Positions 35,843 to 48,940 of a DNA stretch of 64,000 nt are shown here, one piece after another; positions within the stretch are counted from its first letter, which is position 1, and each line of letters begins with the position of its first letter. The translations under genes were made by a program, and so were the position numbers. Source of the stretch: Cricetomys ansorgei (Eukaryota; Chordata; Mammalia; Rodentia; Nesomyidae); the NCBI GenBank assembly GCA_026225945.1, contig JAMJFZ010003624.1, positions 7,416,001-7,480,000 of the forward strand, written 5' to 3'. The notes under the pieces were generated by a model, which was not told the origin of the DNA, did not search any database, and saw nothing but the letters and a program-made list of their open reading frames with translations.

Positions 35843-35970
35843 AGAAGAACATAAAGTTAGGAGAGAGATTAAACAGAGTTCCTAGGGGAAGCAGCAGAAG
35901 GGAGTGAGGGGTGGTTCTGATTAACATACATTGTTCACACCTATGAAAATTCCAAAGAATAAATTAAAAC

Positions 35971-36010
<40 letters not shown>
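35843..36010 (+). mobile_element. L1 3' end fragment with (CA)n tail
   Basis: 'gaagggagtgaggggtggttctgattaacatacattg' and 'ccaaagaataaattaaaac' match the 3' end of rodent L1 (Lx type), with AATAAA at about 35958. A (CA)n run of about 19 units follows at 35973-36010. Confidence 0.6.
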
Positions 36011-36013
<3 letters not shown>

Positions 36014-36065
36014 GTAATAGTTCCTCCTTAATTACTGGGCTGGGTGTAACACCAGTATTCTCTGT

Positions 36066-36478
36066 GTACTGGCTAGCTTCATGAAAACTTGACACAAGCT
36101 TGAGTCATCTGGGAAAAGGGAATCTCAATGGAAAAAACACCCCCACGAGACTGGCCTGTGGGCAAGCCCCGGGACAATTTCTTGATTAATGATTGATGTC
36201 CATGGGCCCAGCTTACTGTGGGCAGTGCTTCCTCTGGGCTGATGGTCCCAGAAGCTATAAGAGAACAGGCTGAGAAAGCCACGAAGCCATGAAGAGCAAG
36301 CCAGTAAACAACATTCCCCCATGGTGGTTTCTGCTTCAGGTCCTGCCTCCAGGTTTCTGCTCTGGCTTCCTTAGATGATGGATTGCAATGTGGAACTGTA
36401 AGCTAAAATAAACCCTTTCCTCCCCGGGTTGCTTTTGGTTTTGGTGCTTTGTCATGGCAACAGAAACCTAACTAAGAA
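36066..36478 (+). mobile_element. MaLR-like rodent repeat with LTR layout
   Basis: Starts near 'tactggctagcttcatg', has 'cttgacacaagcttgagtcatctggg', AATAAA at 36407-36412 and ends 'catggcaacagaaacctaactaag'. The poly(A) signal about 65 bases before the end fits an LTR. Same family as 34617 and 46889, opposite orientation. Confidence 0.75.
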
Positions 36479-39400
36479 ATTTTCCCAGCGAGCCTTGTTT
36501 TCTGTTGCTGTTCTGCCAGGAGTTTCATCTCCAGCAGGATCGGACTCTCCATCAGTCTCGCCTTTGTGCCTCAGGCCAAACCTCCCCCTTCCTGAAACAG
36601 AACAGAATCCAGATTTTTATCAACCAGAGAGCGAGCTGAGCTGGAGGGCCCATGGTCTGTCTCTATCTACCATGAATCTGAGTCTTGTACCTTGGAGCAA
36701 GGGGTGAGTCACTTAACTGGGAAGAAGCATGGCGCTGTCCTGGACCTCACACCACAGCCTGTGGTTCCCCTGTCACTGCAGAAGCAAAAACTTGACGCTT
36801 GCTGCGGTTTATGAGAGGGATGAAGTGGCATCCTGCTGTTGACGAAACTCGGAGTTCACGAGTGCCCAGTGCCTACCAGACCTTTCCTCAATTAAGCTGT
36901 TTGTTGTTCCAGAAGCTCCCCATGGTGGCTCCAAAGCTTGAAACTTTGTCTTCTCTCCTCCCAAAGAAGAGAAGAACTTCTGACCTATAAACACGGAGCA
37001 CAGATGTTCGTCCTGTTTGCTAACATTCCTGATGTGATCACTTTCTCTCTCCAGCCAGACTGAAAATATGCTGAAGGGTTAGGAAGCAGATCGCCCGTGT
37101 CTTCTGCTTTCACCGCAATTCTATGTAGAAAAGATGGGCACAAGCTTGACACTATAAACACATTAATTCGCCACCTGGAGTCAGGACCCTATAGTCTCAA
37201 GAAAGCATCACACTAAGACAGAGACACAGCCCCATGACTACCCTCTGCGAGACACAGCGAACTCCAAGGAGGAATGACCCACGCCAAGGAGCCATCTCTA
37301 TTCTCCCTTGACTACCATGTATTTCCCCCAAGATTTCCTTTTCCGGCCTTGTGAAATGAGTGACATGGAATCAGGAGCATTCTGTACTGACGCATGGGTC
37401 AAAAAAAACTCCAAGAAACGTACTCTTCTTTTTCTTGTTATATTTTCTTATTCCAAAGTAGACTAACTTGAGGTTCCCTAGCAACCCAGAGCTCTGTAAA
37501 GAGTCACTGTCCCAAAACGAATCCTAATCCCATTACCCCAAGTCACAGCACTTCATAAACATAGTATCTTCCACAGTTGCCCCGTTACTCCGACTTACCG
37601 GTTGAGTTGGTGCAGATGTCAAGTCTGCTGAGTTCCAGACTCCGGAAGCTTCATGCACCTCCCCGCAGCAAAGAACTGCTGAGAAACAAGACACGGGTTC
37701 CCTACCCGAACAGGAAGGATCTCAGCGTTGTCCCTACACCCTGACACATGTGAATGACTGGCCAGTCGAGAATCCATCTGGGTACACTTACACCCTGATA
37801 GGACACTGCTATATGACTCTCAGTTGCTCAGAGGCCTTCCTGAACTTTCCAGATTGACTTCTGTTAACAGGGAGAGGAATGAGAAAACAACTGAGAAACA
37901 CTCCTTCGAGCCCTGGCACAGTAATCCTTTGTTTGGTATATTTTCTGTGCATGAACATGACAATTATTTTCTGAGCTAACTTGTTTGAGCTGTAAAGTGT
38001 TGCGTGGTGAAAATGCAGAGATATAATTAGAATATCAAGGCCAATGAAACTAATCATTTCAAATTAAGCCCATACACAACTGTGGCACCACAAAACTGCC
38101 TTCTCTCTCTTTTTTGCTTGTAGGGGAACATTCCAGAGGCATGAAAGAAAATCAACTGTTTTCCCTGGGAGTTGAGATGGTAAAATACCTCATGCCCAGA
38201 ACATACTTCCCAAATCCTAAGTGAGCTAAACAAAGCTTTTATCCACTGTCAACAACCTCTCCTGAGGCAGACGACCGTTCCTAACACGAACAGGGATGTA
38301 TTGCTGGTACCCCGAGTGTAAGGAATATGAAAGCACCCTTTCCTTTTGCATGTTTCATCTTATCCAACCACACTCTCCTCTTTGTCTCATAGGAAACCAT
38401 GGCAACAACACGGCTCCGCGGAGCACAGTGACTTCTCAACAGGCAATGTGGCTTTAGCCTGTTATCTAAAATCGGAAGTATGATTTGGAAAAATAGCTAC
38501 CATCTCACCTGATCTGAAGGAACCAGTAGATGGCTAGGGTAAATACCTAACACTAACTACAGTGCTGATTTGATAAAAACCCTTAGCTAGTCTCGACTTT
38601 AGAAGCAGCAATGTGTAGTCAGCGGATCATGTTCCCAGATGCAAAGAATTTGATCAGTAAGATTCAGTAGCCATAGTCGATTGCCCGGCTTCGGTAACAG
38701 AGCCTAGTAAAGTCCTAGGTGTCTTTTCTAATAACCTTTATTGCCCACCATTTTGTCCCCACTTGTGTTGAACCACCACGCACAGGCTGTTGCATTCAGC
38801 TGTCTGTAGAAAAATTATACCAACCACATGCTTAGGCAGAAGGAACACAATACGTTGCTTACTTTGCATCTACAGAGCTCAGCGATGTGGAAAAAAAAAA
38901 AACAGGTTTGCTCAGTCACTTTCAGGAGGATAAATGATGGTGCTTCAAAGCAACGTTGGAACAAACACGAATCCATTTATTTCGAGACGGCATTCAGAAT
39001 TAAGAGAGGTGTGAACCCGGATCTTAAGTTGGATGCTACTAGGGACACCCCTTTAGTGATCTCCAGCTGAAGGAATGACAGCCTTGGTCTCACCAGAACC
39101 CAACCTGACATCCTGAACTCAGCTTCAAGAGGATCACATAGATCCAGCCGCAGGAACAGTGGTGGAGGTAGCAGCCCTCAGCAGCTCAGCAGAGATAGAC
39201 GGGCTTGCTCGTAGGTTCCAGCCCAGTCTACCTCCGGCTTCCTGTCTCTGGGAACACCTGCCACTTCCTGCGCATCTCCAGCCTGTCCAACATTTCTGTT
39301 ACCTTTGCCTCTATGAATCCCTTCTGCTTGGACATATCCAGAGTAGTTTCTGTGTCCACTCTAGATGCCCCTATTTGTCCACAAGTCCCATGCCTTAACT

Positions 39401-42335
39401 ATCTCCAGGGCTGGCTCAGAGGGCATGGAGAGCCACAGCCGGCTTTATCGAGATCATGGGAACAGAGGAATTAACAGAGGGCCAGACCCATTCCAATTCA
39501 TCTCAGCTTGGAAAGTCATGAATTTAAGGAACCACACTTAAGTGAGAAAACATCACCAACAAGACACAGTTATGCATGTTGGTTCTAGGGCCAACTGGAC
39601 AACAGGATACCAGGAAAGCTGGCAACCATTATGTATCCATGCTTCTGCTGAAAGGGAAACACAGGTGATCTGGTATTTGGTGACCACGAGGAAGGGTGTC
39701 CAGAGGGGACCAGTGCACAGTGCAGACTGAGGAAAGCCTTGTCTTCCATATGAACACGCAGTCTTTTCTGTCTTGCATGGGACACAAACTCAGAGGAAAG
39801 GCAAATCCATTCTGTTTTACAGCAGATTTATGGCAGAAAGAGCCTCTGCTCCTGCCCATGGATGTCAGACATCAGGTTCTCTGTTTTGGACTCTGTGACT
39901 CACACCGATCAGCACCTGAGTCCTGAGGTCTGTGCTCTCAGGCTGCTTTCTTGTTCTGAGGCGTTAGGACTTGAACTGAGCCTCGCTGTTACCTTCTACC
40001 ACGAAGAAACGCAGCTACCCCACCCTATCCGAAACCTGGCAGTGTTTGTCACCTTAGAAAGCAATGCACAGATCTCATCAGGCAACCAAATCTCCCAGGA
40101 CCTTGACCTTGGGCTCCCAGCTAGCCTCCAAAATTGTAAGCACGGAGAGAGGGAAGGATGCTCAGAGAGGCTACAGTAAGGGTTCCCCAAGACTGGTTGG
40201 CAAAATTGAAATCAGGAAAACAGAGTCTGGTTCCCAGGCTAGGGGGAAACCCAAAGTGGAGAGCCCACATTGGGAAACAGGCATTTACAAGGAAGCTATT
40301 TATTACACATAGCTGCATGATGAGGAATGTGGCCGATAGCCCAACCTGTCTCTGAAGGGTGTCTGGGAATCTAACGTAATTAACCTTCTGTGTTCTTTGT
40401 TCTCAGAATTAATAACAATATGATGATGGGTAAAGGCAGAAGGAGAAGGATTCAGGCAAACAGGTGGCGGAGTTTTTAGTAGAAGGGATGGATTTTACTT
40501 ATGTGTGTATGCATTCTACGGTTGACTGGTACAGAGGCATTCCTCCATACGCACTGCACTGCGTTAGTTGAAGCTGTAAAGGTCAGGGTGCAACACTGTG
40601 CGAAACATTGTTTCAGTTAAAAGCCTGGCTGATCAATATTTTGATTTGAGGGCAGGACAACAGGAAGTGTGGGCTGCGGAGAAGTCTATACACAAATGCT
40701 TCCCAGCAGCTCATGGCCAGCCAGCGCTTGAGAATGAAGGTCTGCGTCTAGAGCCATCAAAACCCTGTCTGGATGAAGCAGCTGAAGGAGCACAAACAGG
40801 CAAGATTACAATTTGGCCCCGGGCCCTCGGTCCCACGAACACTGCCTTGAAAACCTCAGAAAGCTATGGGGCCTGAGAATCAAGTGCAAATGTGCTCGTG
40901 TGCCAAGAAAACCGAAGACGGCTCTTCTCACAGCGGATTGGGATTTGGCTAAGTTCCAGGAGCCATCAACCAAGTAGCCTGCCCCGATACTTCAAAGGAA
41001 GAGCCCGCACTGATAAATCCTGTCCCACACTTTCTACAGCATGCACTTCATCTTGAGGTATATAATACCGAAACAGTGAGTCACCAGGCTGGAGCCTCGG
41101 GCTTGTCCACAGGACGGGGAGAAAGAGAAAAAAAATGGCTCTCACATCTGATGTCTAGGATAATTCCCCCCCATTTTTCTCAAAGCTGTGCAGAAAAACA
41201 AGAACAAAAAACTATCACAGGACACATGAGTTATGGCCCGCTTTACCTGTAAAGAGCCCCCAACCGTTACAAACTTGGCCCACCATTTTTGGCCACCAAG
41301 TGTTATCACAGTTTGATTTTAAAAAAAAAAAAAAATCACAGTAGAAGAGGTAAGAGCTTCTAACTCCCCGGACTCTGCTGAGTGACTCAGGAAGCCTTTC
41401 AGCCATGTTACAAGGCCAGAGCTTTATTTATTTATTTATTTTTTATTTGTTTTGACAGGCTCACACCTTTCTCAGGAGATCCAAAACTTGGAAACCCTAC
41501 GTATTTCAAATTCTATTAAAGTTTGAAAAAAATACTCACAAAATCTCTTTAAAGAAGGGTTTGCTGGTAGAGCTTGGTGGCAGGTTGCTTGACAATGACA
41601 TAAAGAAAGACAGACCTAAGTAAAATGGGACCGAGATAGCCACAAGGGCATACCGAGGCTAACGGTGGGGGCCTTCGCTCCCTTGGGGGAAGGATACTGT
41701 AATGGTGACGGCAATTGTAATTATCTTACTGTAAATTCCGCGTGTCCACAAGCGTTCACGATGGCCGTCCGGTCAGTCGGCCAGCTTTCCCCCATCTCAT
41801 CATTTATCTGTGGAACCACAAAGAGAAAAGTCTATAAACTCTCCGTCGGGAAAGGCAAACACGTCAGCAAGTTCAGAGATGTATAGAAAGACGCTAACAT
41901 CTTGGGAGAGACTTCTGTGTGGTGTGAGCACATGGGCGTGTATTCATTTGGGGACCTCTCTGAGCACATACACACCTCCCGGCTCCATCTCGCATCACGC
42001 TCTTCTCGTTGCTCTATACATGAGTCCTGGGGTATACACTGTCCAGATGACCAGCGCGTACAGAGGTCCTTTTCCAACAACTCAGACTGGTTTAAAATCA
42101 TTTAAAATCGTTCTTTTCCCTCACAATTTCATGTATCTCTCCTGTGGTCACTAGTGCAGCCCAGTTAGATGCCAGAGGACATCCTGAGAATACTCTCTGA
42201 CGCTACATCTATGAACACAAAAGAATTGAGAAGCCGTCAGTTCCGGGTACCAACAAAGTCCTTCTCAGAAAGTCAGTCAACAGCACCGTCTCAAGATGGG
42301 TGGCCAACATGTGACCTCCTACTGGCCAGGGCCAC
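36479..42335. other. Long repeat-poor unique region
   Basis: Almost 6 kb in which I recognise only an old repeat fragment (about 40060-40145, same family as 24225), A runs (38890, 41322) and a TTTA-rich patch (41421-41450). Open frames up to 114 codons are unrecognised. 37905-38095 is AT-rich with homeodomain-type cores and might be regulatory. No exon with convincing coding character was seen. Confidence 0.35.
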
Positions 42336-42508
42336 CTAGCTGGGCGGTGGCGGCACACACCTTTAATCCCAGCACTCAGGAGGCAGAGGCAGGTGGATCT
42401 CTGTGAGTTTGAGGCCAGCCTGGTCTACAGAGTGAGTTCCAGGACAGCCAGAGTTACAACAGAGAAACCCTGTCTCGAAAATAAATAAATAAATAAGAAA
42501 TAAAATCT
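42336..42508 (+). mobile_element. B1 SINE, near consensus
   Basis: Full-length, low-divergence B1 with head GCTGGGCGGTGGCGGCACAC and the AGAGTTACAAC variant, ending in an (AAAT)n tail. No obvious target duplication. Confidence 0.96.
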
Positions 42509-42949
42509 GTCAAATTTTCAATAAATCTTACTGATCAGTCTCTCACACATTAACTACCTTGACTCCATGAAAGTGAAACTTGGCGAACAGGACATGGGTT
42601 TGCCATGACAAACTACAGTCTCTGACAAGAAGTCCTGAGCTTCTCTGGAAATGCCAAGTAGTCCAACCATAGGCAGGGGTGTAAAAATACCCTCGTGCTA
42701 CTCGACCCCTTTGGGAGCCCAGAGTCCTGCCCCTGTCGGGACAGGTCCATGGTGGGCACAAGGGCAACTCACGAGATGGCTAGTAGGAGAAGAGTGCTGA
42801 GCAGGGACCAGGAGAGTTTCTGAATCCTGGGGAAGACAGGGTCACAGTCCCAGTCCTCTTAGGGAAGAAAGGAAGAGCAGGAAAAGATCCAGCGTGAGCA
42901 CTGTACAGAGCTCCCTCCCAAACACCAGTATGACAAAAAGACCACAGAG
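42509..42949. other. Unique sequence
   Basis: Nothing recognised. Confidence 0.35.
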
Positions 42950-43090
42950 TGGAAGTCAGAAATCCAGTCTGAGTATTAACTCTACCACTGCTACCTTTCT
43001 AGAACGTGAGCAAATCACGTGACCTCTCTGAGCCTCACTTCTCATATGGTTCTTACCAGGACTAAGTTCTAAATGTCTAAACATTGAAGT
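42950..43090 (-). mobile_element. MIR SINE
   Basis: 'gagtattaactctaccactgctacctttctagaacgtgagcaaatcacgtgacctctctgagcctcacttctc' follows the reversed MIR core closely. Confidence 0.75.
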
Positions 43091-43109
43091 CATTACATAC
43101 TTCTATGTA

Positions 43110-43330
43110 TTTGTTCGTTTTCTGTTTCTACAACAGACTACCAGAGGCTGGGTGTATATAACGGAAAAAAAAACAAATGAACAAACAAAAAAAAAAAGTT
43201 GTTTGGTTCACAGTTTTGAAGGTTCAAGATCATGGACTCATTCAGACTGGGATAGCTTCCTGCTTGCTGGTTAGTTTTCACACTGCTGAAAGGTTTCTTA
43301 CAGCTGCTGAGGGTGGGTTGGCATGGGGTT
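43110..43330 (-). mobile_element. MaLR LTR remnant, reverse orientation
   Basis: 'ttttctgtttctacaacagactaccagaggctgggtgtatata' and 'ggttcacagttttgaaggttcaagatcatgg' match the reversed 3' end of mammalian MaLR-type LTRs. A-rich tracts (43164-43198) interrupt it. Confidence 0.55.
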
Positions 43331-43599
43331 GGGATCATCAACTATCTTACCCAGCTGTGAACCCTGGGAATTACAGTAATGGCTGGTGTGAGCAGGTGTG
43401 TCCATAAGCACAACAGAGACATGAATGCTACGCAGGGAAAAGCACGCCGACTGGTTATACAGTGCCTAAAGGTCAGCCCTGAAAATGTGCATAAAAGTAG
43501 CATTAAATTGACTCGGTGGAATATATTTAGGAATATGTATGTACGTATGCATGTGTATATGTGTATATATATGTGTGTATATGTGTGTGCGTGTATGCA

Positions 43600-43754
43600 A
43601 TAATAATTGATAAAAAAGAAACCACAAATTTGAAGGAGCACAGGGAGGGGGTTTATAGGAAGGGTTGAAGGGAGGAGAGGGAAAGGAGAAATGTAATTAA
43701 ATTATAATTTCAAAAAATAAACAACCATGAGAATAGAACATGAAGTCGTCTCAA

Positions 43755-43792
<38 letters not shown>
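43600..43792 (+). mobile_element. L1 3' end with A31 tract
   Basis: 'agggttgaagggaggagaggg' and 'gtaattaaattataatttcaaaaaataaac' match the rodent L1 3' end, with AATAAA at about 43717. An uninterrupted A31 run lies at 43762-43792 after 38 non-L1-like bases. A TATG/TG-rich patch (43530-43598) precedes it. Confidence 0.65.
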
Positions 43793-43794
<2 letters not shown>

Positions 43795-43889
43795 AAGATT
43801 TTGTCACCAGAATTTGCTTTACTTTGGAGAGGGCCTGCTTAGCTGTGTCACACAGAAGATGAATCGTGGTGTTAGGTCTCTAACGTGGA

Positions 43890-44302
43890 ACAAACGTAGG
43901 TGTCTTACTAACATATCAAAACTGACTCTGGCAGCCAGGTTCTCCCAGCATCCCTCAGACCCTACCTTTCAAGGGTCCTCCTGGCTGGCACACCCCACCC
44001 CCTACCCCTGAACTCTCCAGCCCACTGACTGGGCTGGGCTGCCCCTCCTCCGGCTGCTCTTCCCTATGTAACATAGACATTTTGGCTACAGATCCTTTTT
44101 GGCCCTTTTGGCTTCTTACCATCCTGGCTGCTGCTCCTGGTTCCCCTCTCCCCTAGCCCCTCTTGTCTCTCCCATCCCCTCACATGACCTGGTCAAGTTG
44201 GCTAGTCATGTTCACCCTGGACTCTTCCAGATGTCTTTGCCTCTATCTCGGCTCTCCCTCATACCTACAATAAGCCTTCTCCTCCATACCTAGATGCAGT
44301 CA
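43890..44302 (+). mobile_element. LTR of the same family as 32018, 5' part eroded
   Basis: 'caggttctcccagcatccctcagaccctacc' and the end 'caataagccttctcctccatacctagatgcagtca' match the reverse complement of the 32018 element in the same order. This copy is more diverged, its poly(A) signal is altered (CAATAAG), and no 5' border or duplication is seen. Confidence 0.75.
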
Positions 44303-44479
44303 TGCCCTCCTTTCCTGTCTTTTTCTTTCGTCCTTCCTTCTTTTCTTCCTTTTTCTTTCTTTCAGTGAGAACACATGAGAAGAAAAGCTTACAGAACGAG
44401 GCAGGGAACAAGACCGTACTTTTGCTCTTTTAACTTTGTTTGCTCTGAATGTGTCGTTGTTGTTGTTGCTGATGTTGAG

Positions 44480-44580
44480 GGTTTCTCTGGGATGTCCAGG
44501 CTTTCCTTAAACTTGAATTCCTGTTTCCTTGACCTCCTGGTTGCTGGCACTAGAGGAGCATGTCACCACGCATGGCAGGG
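44480..44580 (-). mobile_element. Old B1/PB1 SINE, reverse orientation
   Basis: 'gagggtttctctgggatgtccaggctttccttaaacttgaattcctg' then 'tggcactagaggagcatgtcaccacgcatgg' follow the reversed B1 order. A GTT repeat at 44457 marks the tail side. Confidence 0.6.
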
Positions 44581-44930
44581 GCTTGCACTTTTATGACAGC
44601 TTTTCTTGCAAAGACTGAGGTCTCTTGAGAACTACCTTCATCTCTTCCAAGACCTTTGATGGCATCCAACTTGAATGCATCTCTGAATGGTCCTATGTGG
44701 CTCACTGTTGCAACATTGGGAATCAAATTCCTCACACATATGGGAATCAAACTCCTCGCTCATAAGCTCTTGGGAGACAAGAGAGGACACTCAAGCCACT
44801 GTGCCACTGAGCCAGACAGCACACCAAGAAGCCAATATCCTAGTTCCTAAGCAACAGAGATTGCTCTTGAGAACTGGGAAGGGTAGAAACTAACTTCCAA
44901 GAGCACACAGAGCAGAGCCAAAACCTAAGA
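44581..44930. other. Unclassified sequence
   Basis: Contains a small imperfect duplication (GGGAATCAAATTCCTC and GGGAATCAAACTCCTC, 44719 and 44741). No gene. Confidence 0.35.
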
Positions 44931-45142
44931 CAGTGGTTCTCAACCTTCCTAATGTCACAGCCCTTTAATACAGTTCCTCATGTCATGGTGCCCCCCAGCC
45001 ATGAAATTATTTTTGTTGTTACTTCATAACTGTAATTCTGCTACTGTTATGAAGTGTAATGTACATATCTGATATGCAGACGGTCTTGAGTGAAAGGGTC
45101 ATTTAACCCCCAAAGGAGTCAGGACCCACATGAGAACTGCTG
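44931..45142. mobile_element. hAT-type non-autonomous DNA transposon (URR1-like)
   Basis: Left end CAGTGGTTCTCAACCTTCC, body 'gccctttaatacagttcctc' and 'cataactgtaattctgctactgttatgaag', right end 'gagaactgctg'. Flanks 44924-44931 (CCTAAGAC) and 45143-45150 (ACTAAGAC) agree at 7 of 8 bases, if one terminal base is shared with the left end. Same family and orientation as 34256. Confidence 0.9.
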
Positions 45143-46888
45143 ACTAAGACACGTTTTGGCTGTTTTATTACTTCAGAATCAGGAAAACCTTAACAACTGC
45201 TATCTACATGAATGGTTTTTGTTTATTTTTTAAAGCCCTATATTAAGTGGTATTAATTCAGCACACAAACCTATTCCTCTCTGGTCACTGAAGTTGACAA
45301 AAACATGTCCCAGGACACACAATTTAAGGCAAAGCCTTGCTTAATTCAGGTTTAAAAAAATAATAATTTTTCATACAGTGTTTTTTATCATATTAATTTA
45401 TCTTCCCTAACACCCCCCAAATCATCTCCTCCTCCACCTCCAAACCCACCCAATATCACCTCCACCACACCCCCCACCTCCCCACCCCCATCTTTCTCTG
45501 GAGTCTAGTTTATATTGATCCACTACTCTAGGCGTGGGGCCTGCCCTGGAGTGTGGTTGAGCTGCAGATGTTACAGCCTTAAAGAAAGCTGACTTTAACA
45601 GACACTTGGTTTTTGTTGTTTTTCTTCTACTACCAAGAAGTTGGTTGTTTCAGAGTTGCAGATCTAACAGGCCTGCTGTACATACATCATACACTTCAGG
45701 TTGCAGGGACAAAATATTGAGATCATTTTGGTTTGAGAGAGGGGAAAATAAAGAACTCAGAATGTAAGTTGTTCTTTGTTTTATATCTATAATGACTGTG
45801 CTTGCTCTGATAACAGCACATGAGACTGTTTCGTCCTTTCTGAGACAAGAGGTTGACATCTGCTATGTCATCTCCCTGGTGTTTGATACTCAAGGAGTTT
45901 AAATTTTGTTTGACCAAGTAGCTGTTCCTCCCAGGCACACAGATGGCTGGGACAGTTTTTAATGGCATCTCTGGTACTAGAGCAGCATTGCCCATGGAGG
46001 GAAGTAAACAATATGAGAGACAGGATGAGTTGAATTCTAGGTGGACCCTTTACGGTACAGAGAAGCCTATAGACCAAGGTGTGGCTCTCCGGCCCCTGAC
46101 ACCTTGCTATAAATGGAGGATTCCTAGCTAATAGGGGATATGACTCATATTCGTCCAAACACTGTCTTCTAAATTTCTGCTCACTAGTCAGGTCTGACTA
46201 CAAGACAAAATGTATCTGCCATTTATCACTTAAAAGATCCCTCATAGGTGACACTGTCCAGGATTGGTCTTGGTTCCATGATGATTGGTCTCACGATATG
46301 GTCCATGACAACTGGACTCCATTTATTTCAGCTCCCAGTGTCTAAGAGCTCAGTTCAGCATGTTGGTGGAGATATGATGAGCAGTTCCTATCATGGCAGA
46401 CTGGGAATAAGAACAAGGAAAATGTTGGCTTCTTCTTTTTCCCATTTATTCCGCTGAGATCCCTTGGGCCATAGAATAGTACCGCCCACAGTCAGGTCTT
46501 AGTTAATCTTCTCTGAGTTGTGCCTCACCAATCTCCCGGGTGATTCAAAATCTAGTTAAGTTGACCGTGAAGATTAACAACACAGAATCCATCATTCTGC
46601 ATCATCAATGTGCACTTGACTCTCATTGCCTCACCCTACTGAGGACATTAATTGAAGTCATTCAAGTGCCAATTCCAGGAATGCTGGCCTGGGCTCCCCC
46701 CAACATGTACTCTTACAACTCTGGGCTCTACAGTCTGTTTCTCTACCTGCCATGAGCTTTCTTGAGAAGGTGGCTAATAAATCTTTCCAATATTTGAAGG
46801 TTTCAAGAGTCACTATCACCATAGAGCTCTTCTTCTCTGCTTTATCTGCCACTCACTCCCAACCCTGCCCCCACCCCAGGCAAACTGG
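45143..46888. other. Mostly unique sequence
   Basis: 45350-45500 (T/A-rich then C-rich with CCACCTCC modules) may be a reversed L1 3' UTR, with low certainty. The rest is unrecognised; no gene. Confidence 0.3.
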
Positions 46889-47150
46889 TTGTATTAGTTA
46901 CTTTTCTTGTTGCTACACAATTATGCACCCGGCAAAGGCAACTTAGGAAAGAAGAGTTTGTTTTACCTCCAGCTTGAGGTACCATCTACCATGGCAGAGA
47001 AGTCAAGCCAGCAGAAATAATGAACAAGGCAGATGGTTACGTGGCATCCCCAGTCAGGAAGCAGAGAAAGATGGGGCAGGGGCACTATGCTCAGTTCTAT
47101 CCTCCTTTTCATTCGGTCCAGGACCCCAGCCCGGGCAATGGTCCTGTAGG
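46889..47150 (-). mobile_element. MaLR-like rodent repeat, reverse orientation
   Basis: 'tgtattagttacttttcttgttgctac', 'ggaaagaagagtttgttttacc' and 'catggcagagaagtcaagcc' place it with the copies at 34617 and 36066. Confidence 0.7.
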
Positions 47151-48940
47151 TCTCCTGTGTTCCTAATCTAATCTAGAAACTTCCTGACAGGTGCACCCAG
47201 ATGTTTGTCTCCTCGGTGATTCCAGATCCTGCCAGGTCGACAGTACTCGCCAGCACAGTGGGTCAATCCTTTCTGTGTTAACAAAGCACTTACCACATCC
47301 CTCCTTGTTCACTGGCCACATTTCCATCCCTGCTTTTGCAGCTGTCTCTCAATAAACCATGAGCCACTTTAAAACGGGACAACCGTCTTGTTTAGCTTAG
47401 CACCCAGATTAGTGCCCGTCCCATAGCAACCACGTACTCAGATATATAATAAAAATGCACAGACTGATAACTATTCACTGACATAAGTAAGCAGATACAG
47501 AATAAAAGACGGTATGTGTTAAATAATACATTTCTGCGCAGGTCACTCCAGGCTGCCTTCGGTGCATTAGTTAGTAGTACATTTGGCTACAATTACAAAT
47601 GTTTGACCAACCACCTTAAGCAAGCAGGGGTTTATTTTCTCACATGAGAAGTGGGGGGGAGTGGCTATTGATGTTGAAGATGGAAGATCTATTATTGCCA
47701 GGGCTTTAATACTGTGTTAAGTTATCTCCTCAAGATGGTCCCTAAACCTCCACGTCTTCCATTGACCTGAATGCTCTGAAATCATGAGTCAAAATAAATG
47801 CTCTGACATTGGGTCTAGCTTCTGGAATAGACATAAATGGTGGGAAGAAGAATTCCAGCCATATCTGCCTCTCCTCTAGACTTCTGCTTGTGTATCAGTT
47901 ACTGAAACTGTCCCGCAATTGTCATGATTGACTTACGCCAGGCCGGAGCCATGACTGGGGCTCAGCAGGTGGTCTCCCAGAGCCAGACTTCTGTGGGTAA
48001 GGAAGAAAGAAGGATGAGATCTTTGGCAGGCCACTAAGGCATCGGCAATTTAGAAAAGATCTCAGTGTTTTAAAAGCAGAACATCACACCAGAATGGAAG
48101 AGAATCAATATCACCACTTACTGGGAATCTCAGTTCCCTTCAAAGCCGGAGGAACTTGCCATCTGGGGCCTGTCTGACCCACCACCATGCCGGTGGCCCT
48201 GCCTAGTCAATAATGACAACACGATACATTCAGTTCAGATCTCTTCAGCAGGGAGCCTGCCCAGATTCACTCAAAATCTGATTGCATGGTATTAGTGCAA
48301 TGAAAAACCCTGCCCACATAAGAAGAATCAAGGACACAGATACATTAGCGCTGGGAGTAGAGATCAATGCCATCAGTCTAAAAGGTAATTTAACATTAAC
48401 AAGTTGTCCTGGAAACACACCTAAGATAGCATTTAGGGAGGCACAGCTAGAAGCAGATGGTATGGAAGGAGAATAGTATCTGTTTTCCTATCACACACGA
48501 TAGGAAAACATTTGCATCGCGATGGCAAAGAGTAGCAAGGGGAGGGGCAATCTCTCCTGGGGCTTCCTGGGGCTTCCTGGGGAAAAGCCTGGCAGCCTGA
48601 GATCGGCCACTGTGGATCGCTCTGAGAGGCTGTGTGCGTGTGAGCTGGAACCTAGCTCAGGGATGATTTAGAGCATGGGGAATACTGGCTTTGCGTGGGA
48701 GAGTTTGATAAGGAGTGCTTTAGGACATGAACTCTAGAGGGGTTCGTTTGCATGTGAAGCAGGCTCCCGGGTGAGCCCTCTGCTATCTCAAAGAATGAAC
48801 AGCTCCGGAAAAGTCAGAATCACTGCAGGCCTGTAAATGCGCCAATGCAGAAAATAGGACTAACCATAGCCCTGGGTGAGCAAAGCCACCTATGTGAATC
48901 CAACAGAACACAGAACCCTACTCACGTTGAAGATGCGCAT
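47151..48940. other. Mostly unique sequence
   Basis: A possible L2 end lies at 47380-47460 ('gcccgtcccatagcaaccacgtactcagatatataataaa'). A 10-bp repeat (GGGGCTTCCT, twice) occurs at 48559-48580. No gene. Confidence 0.35.
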
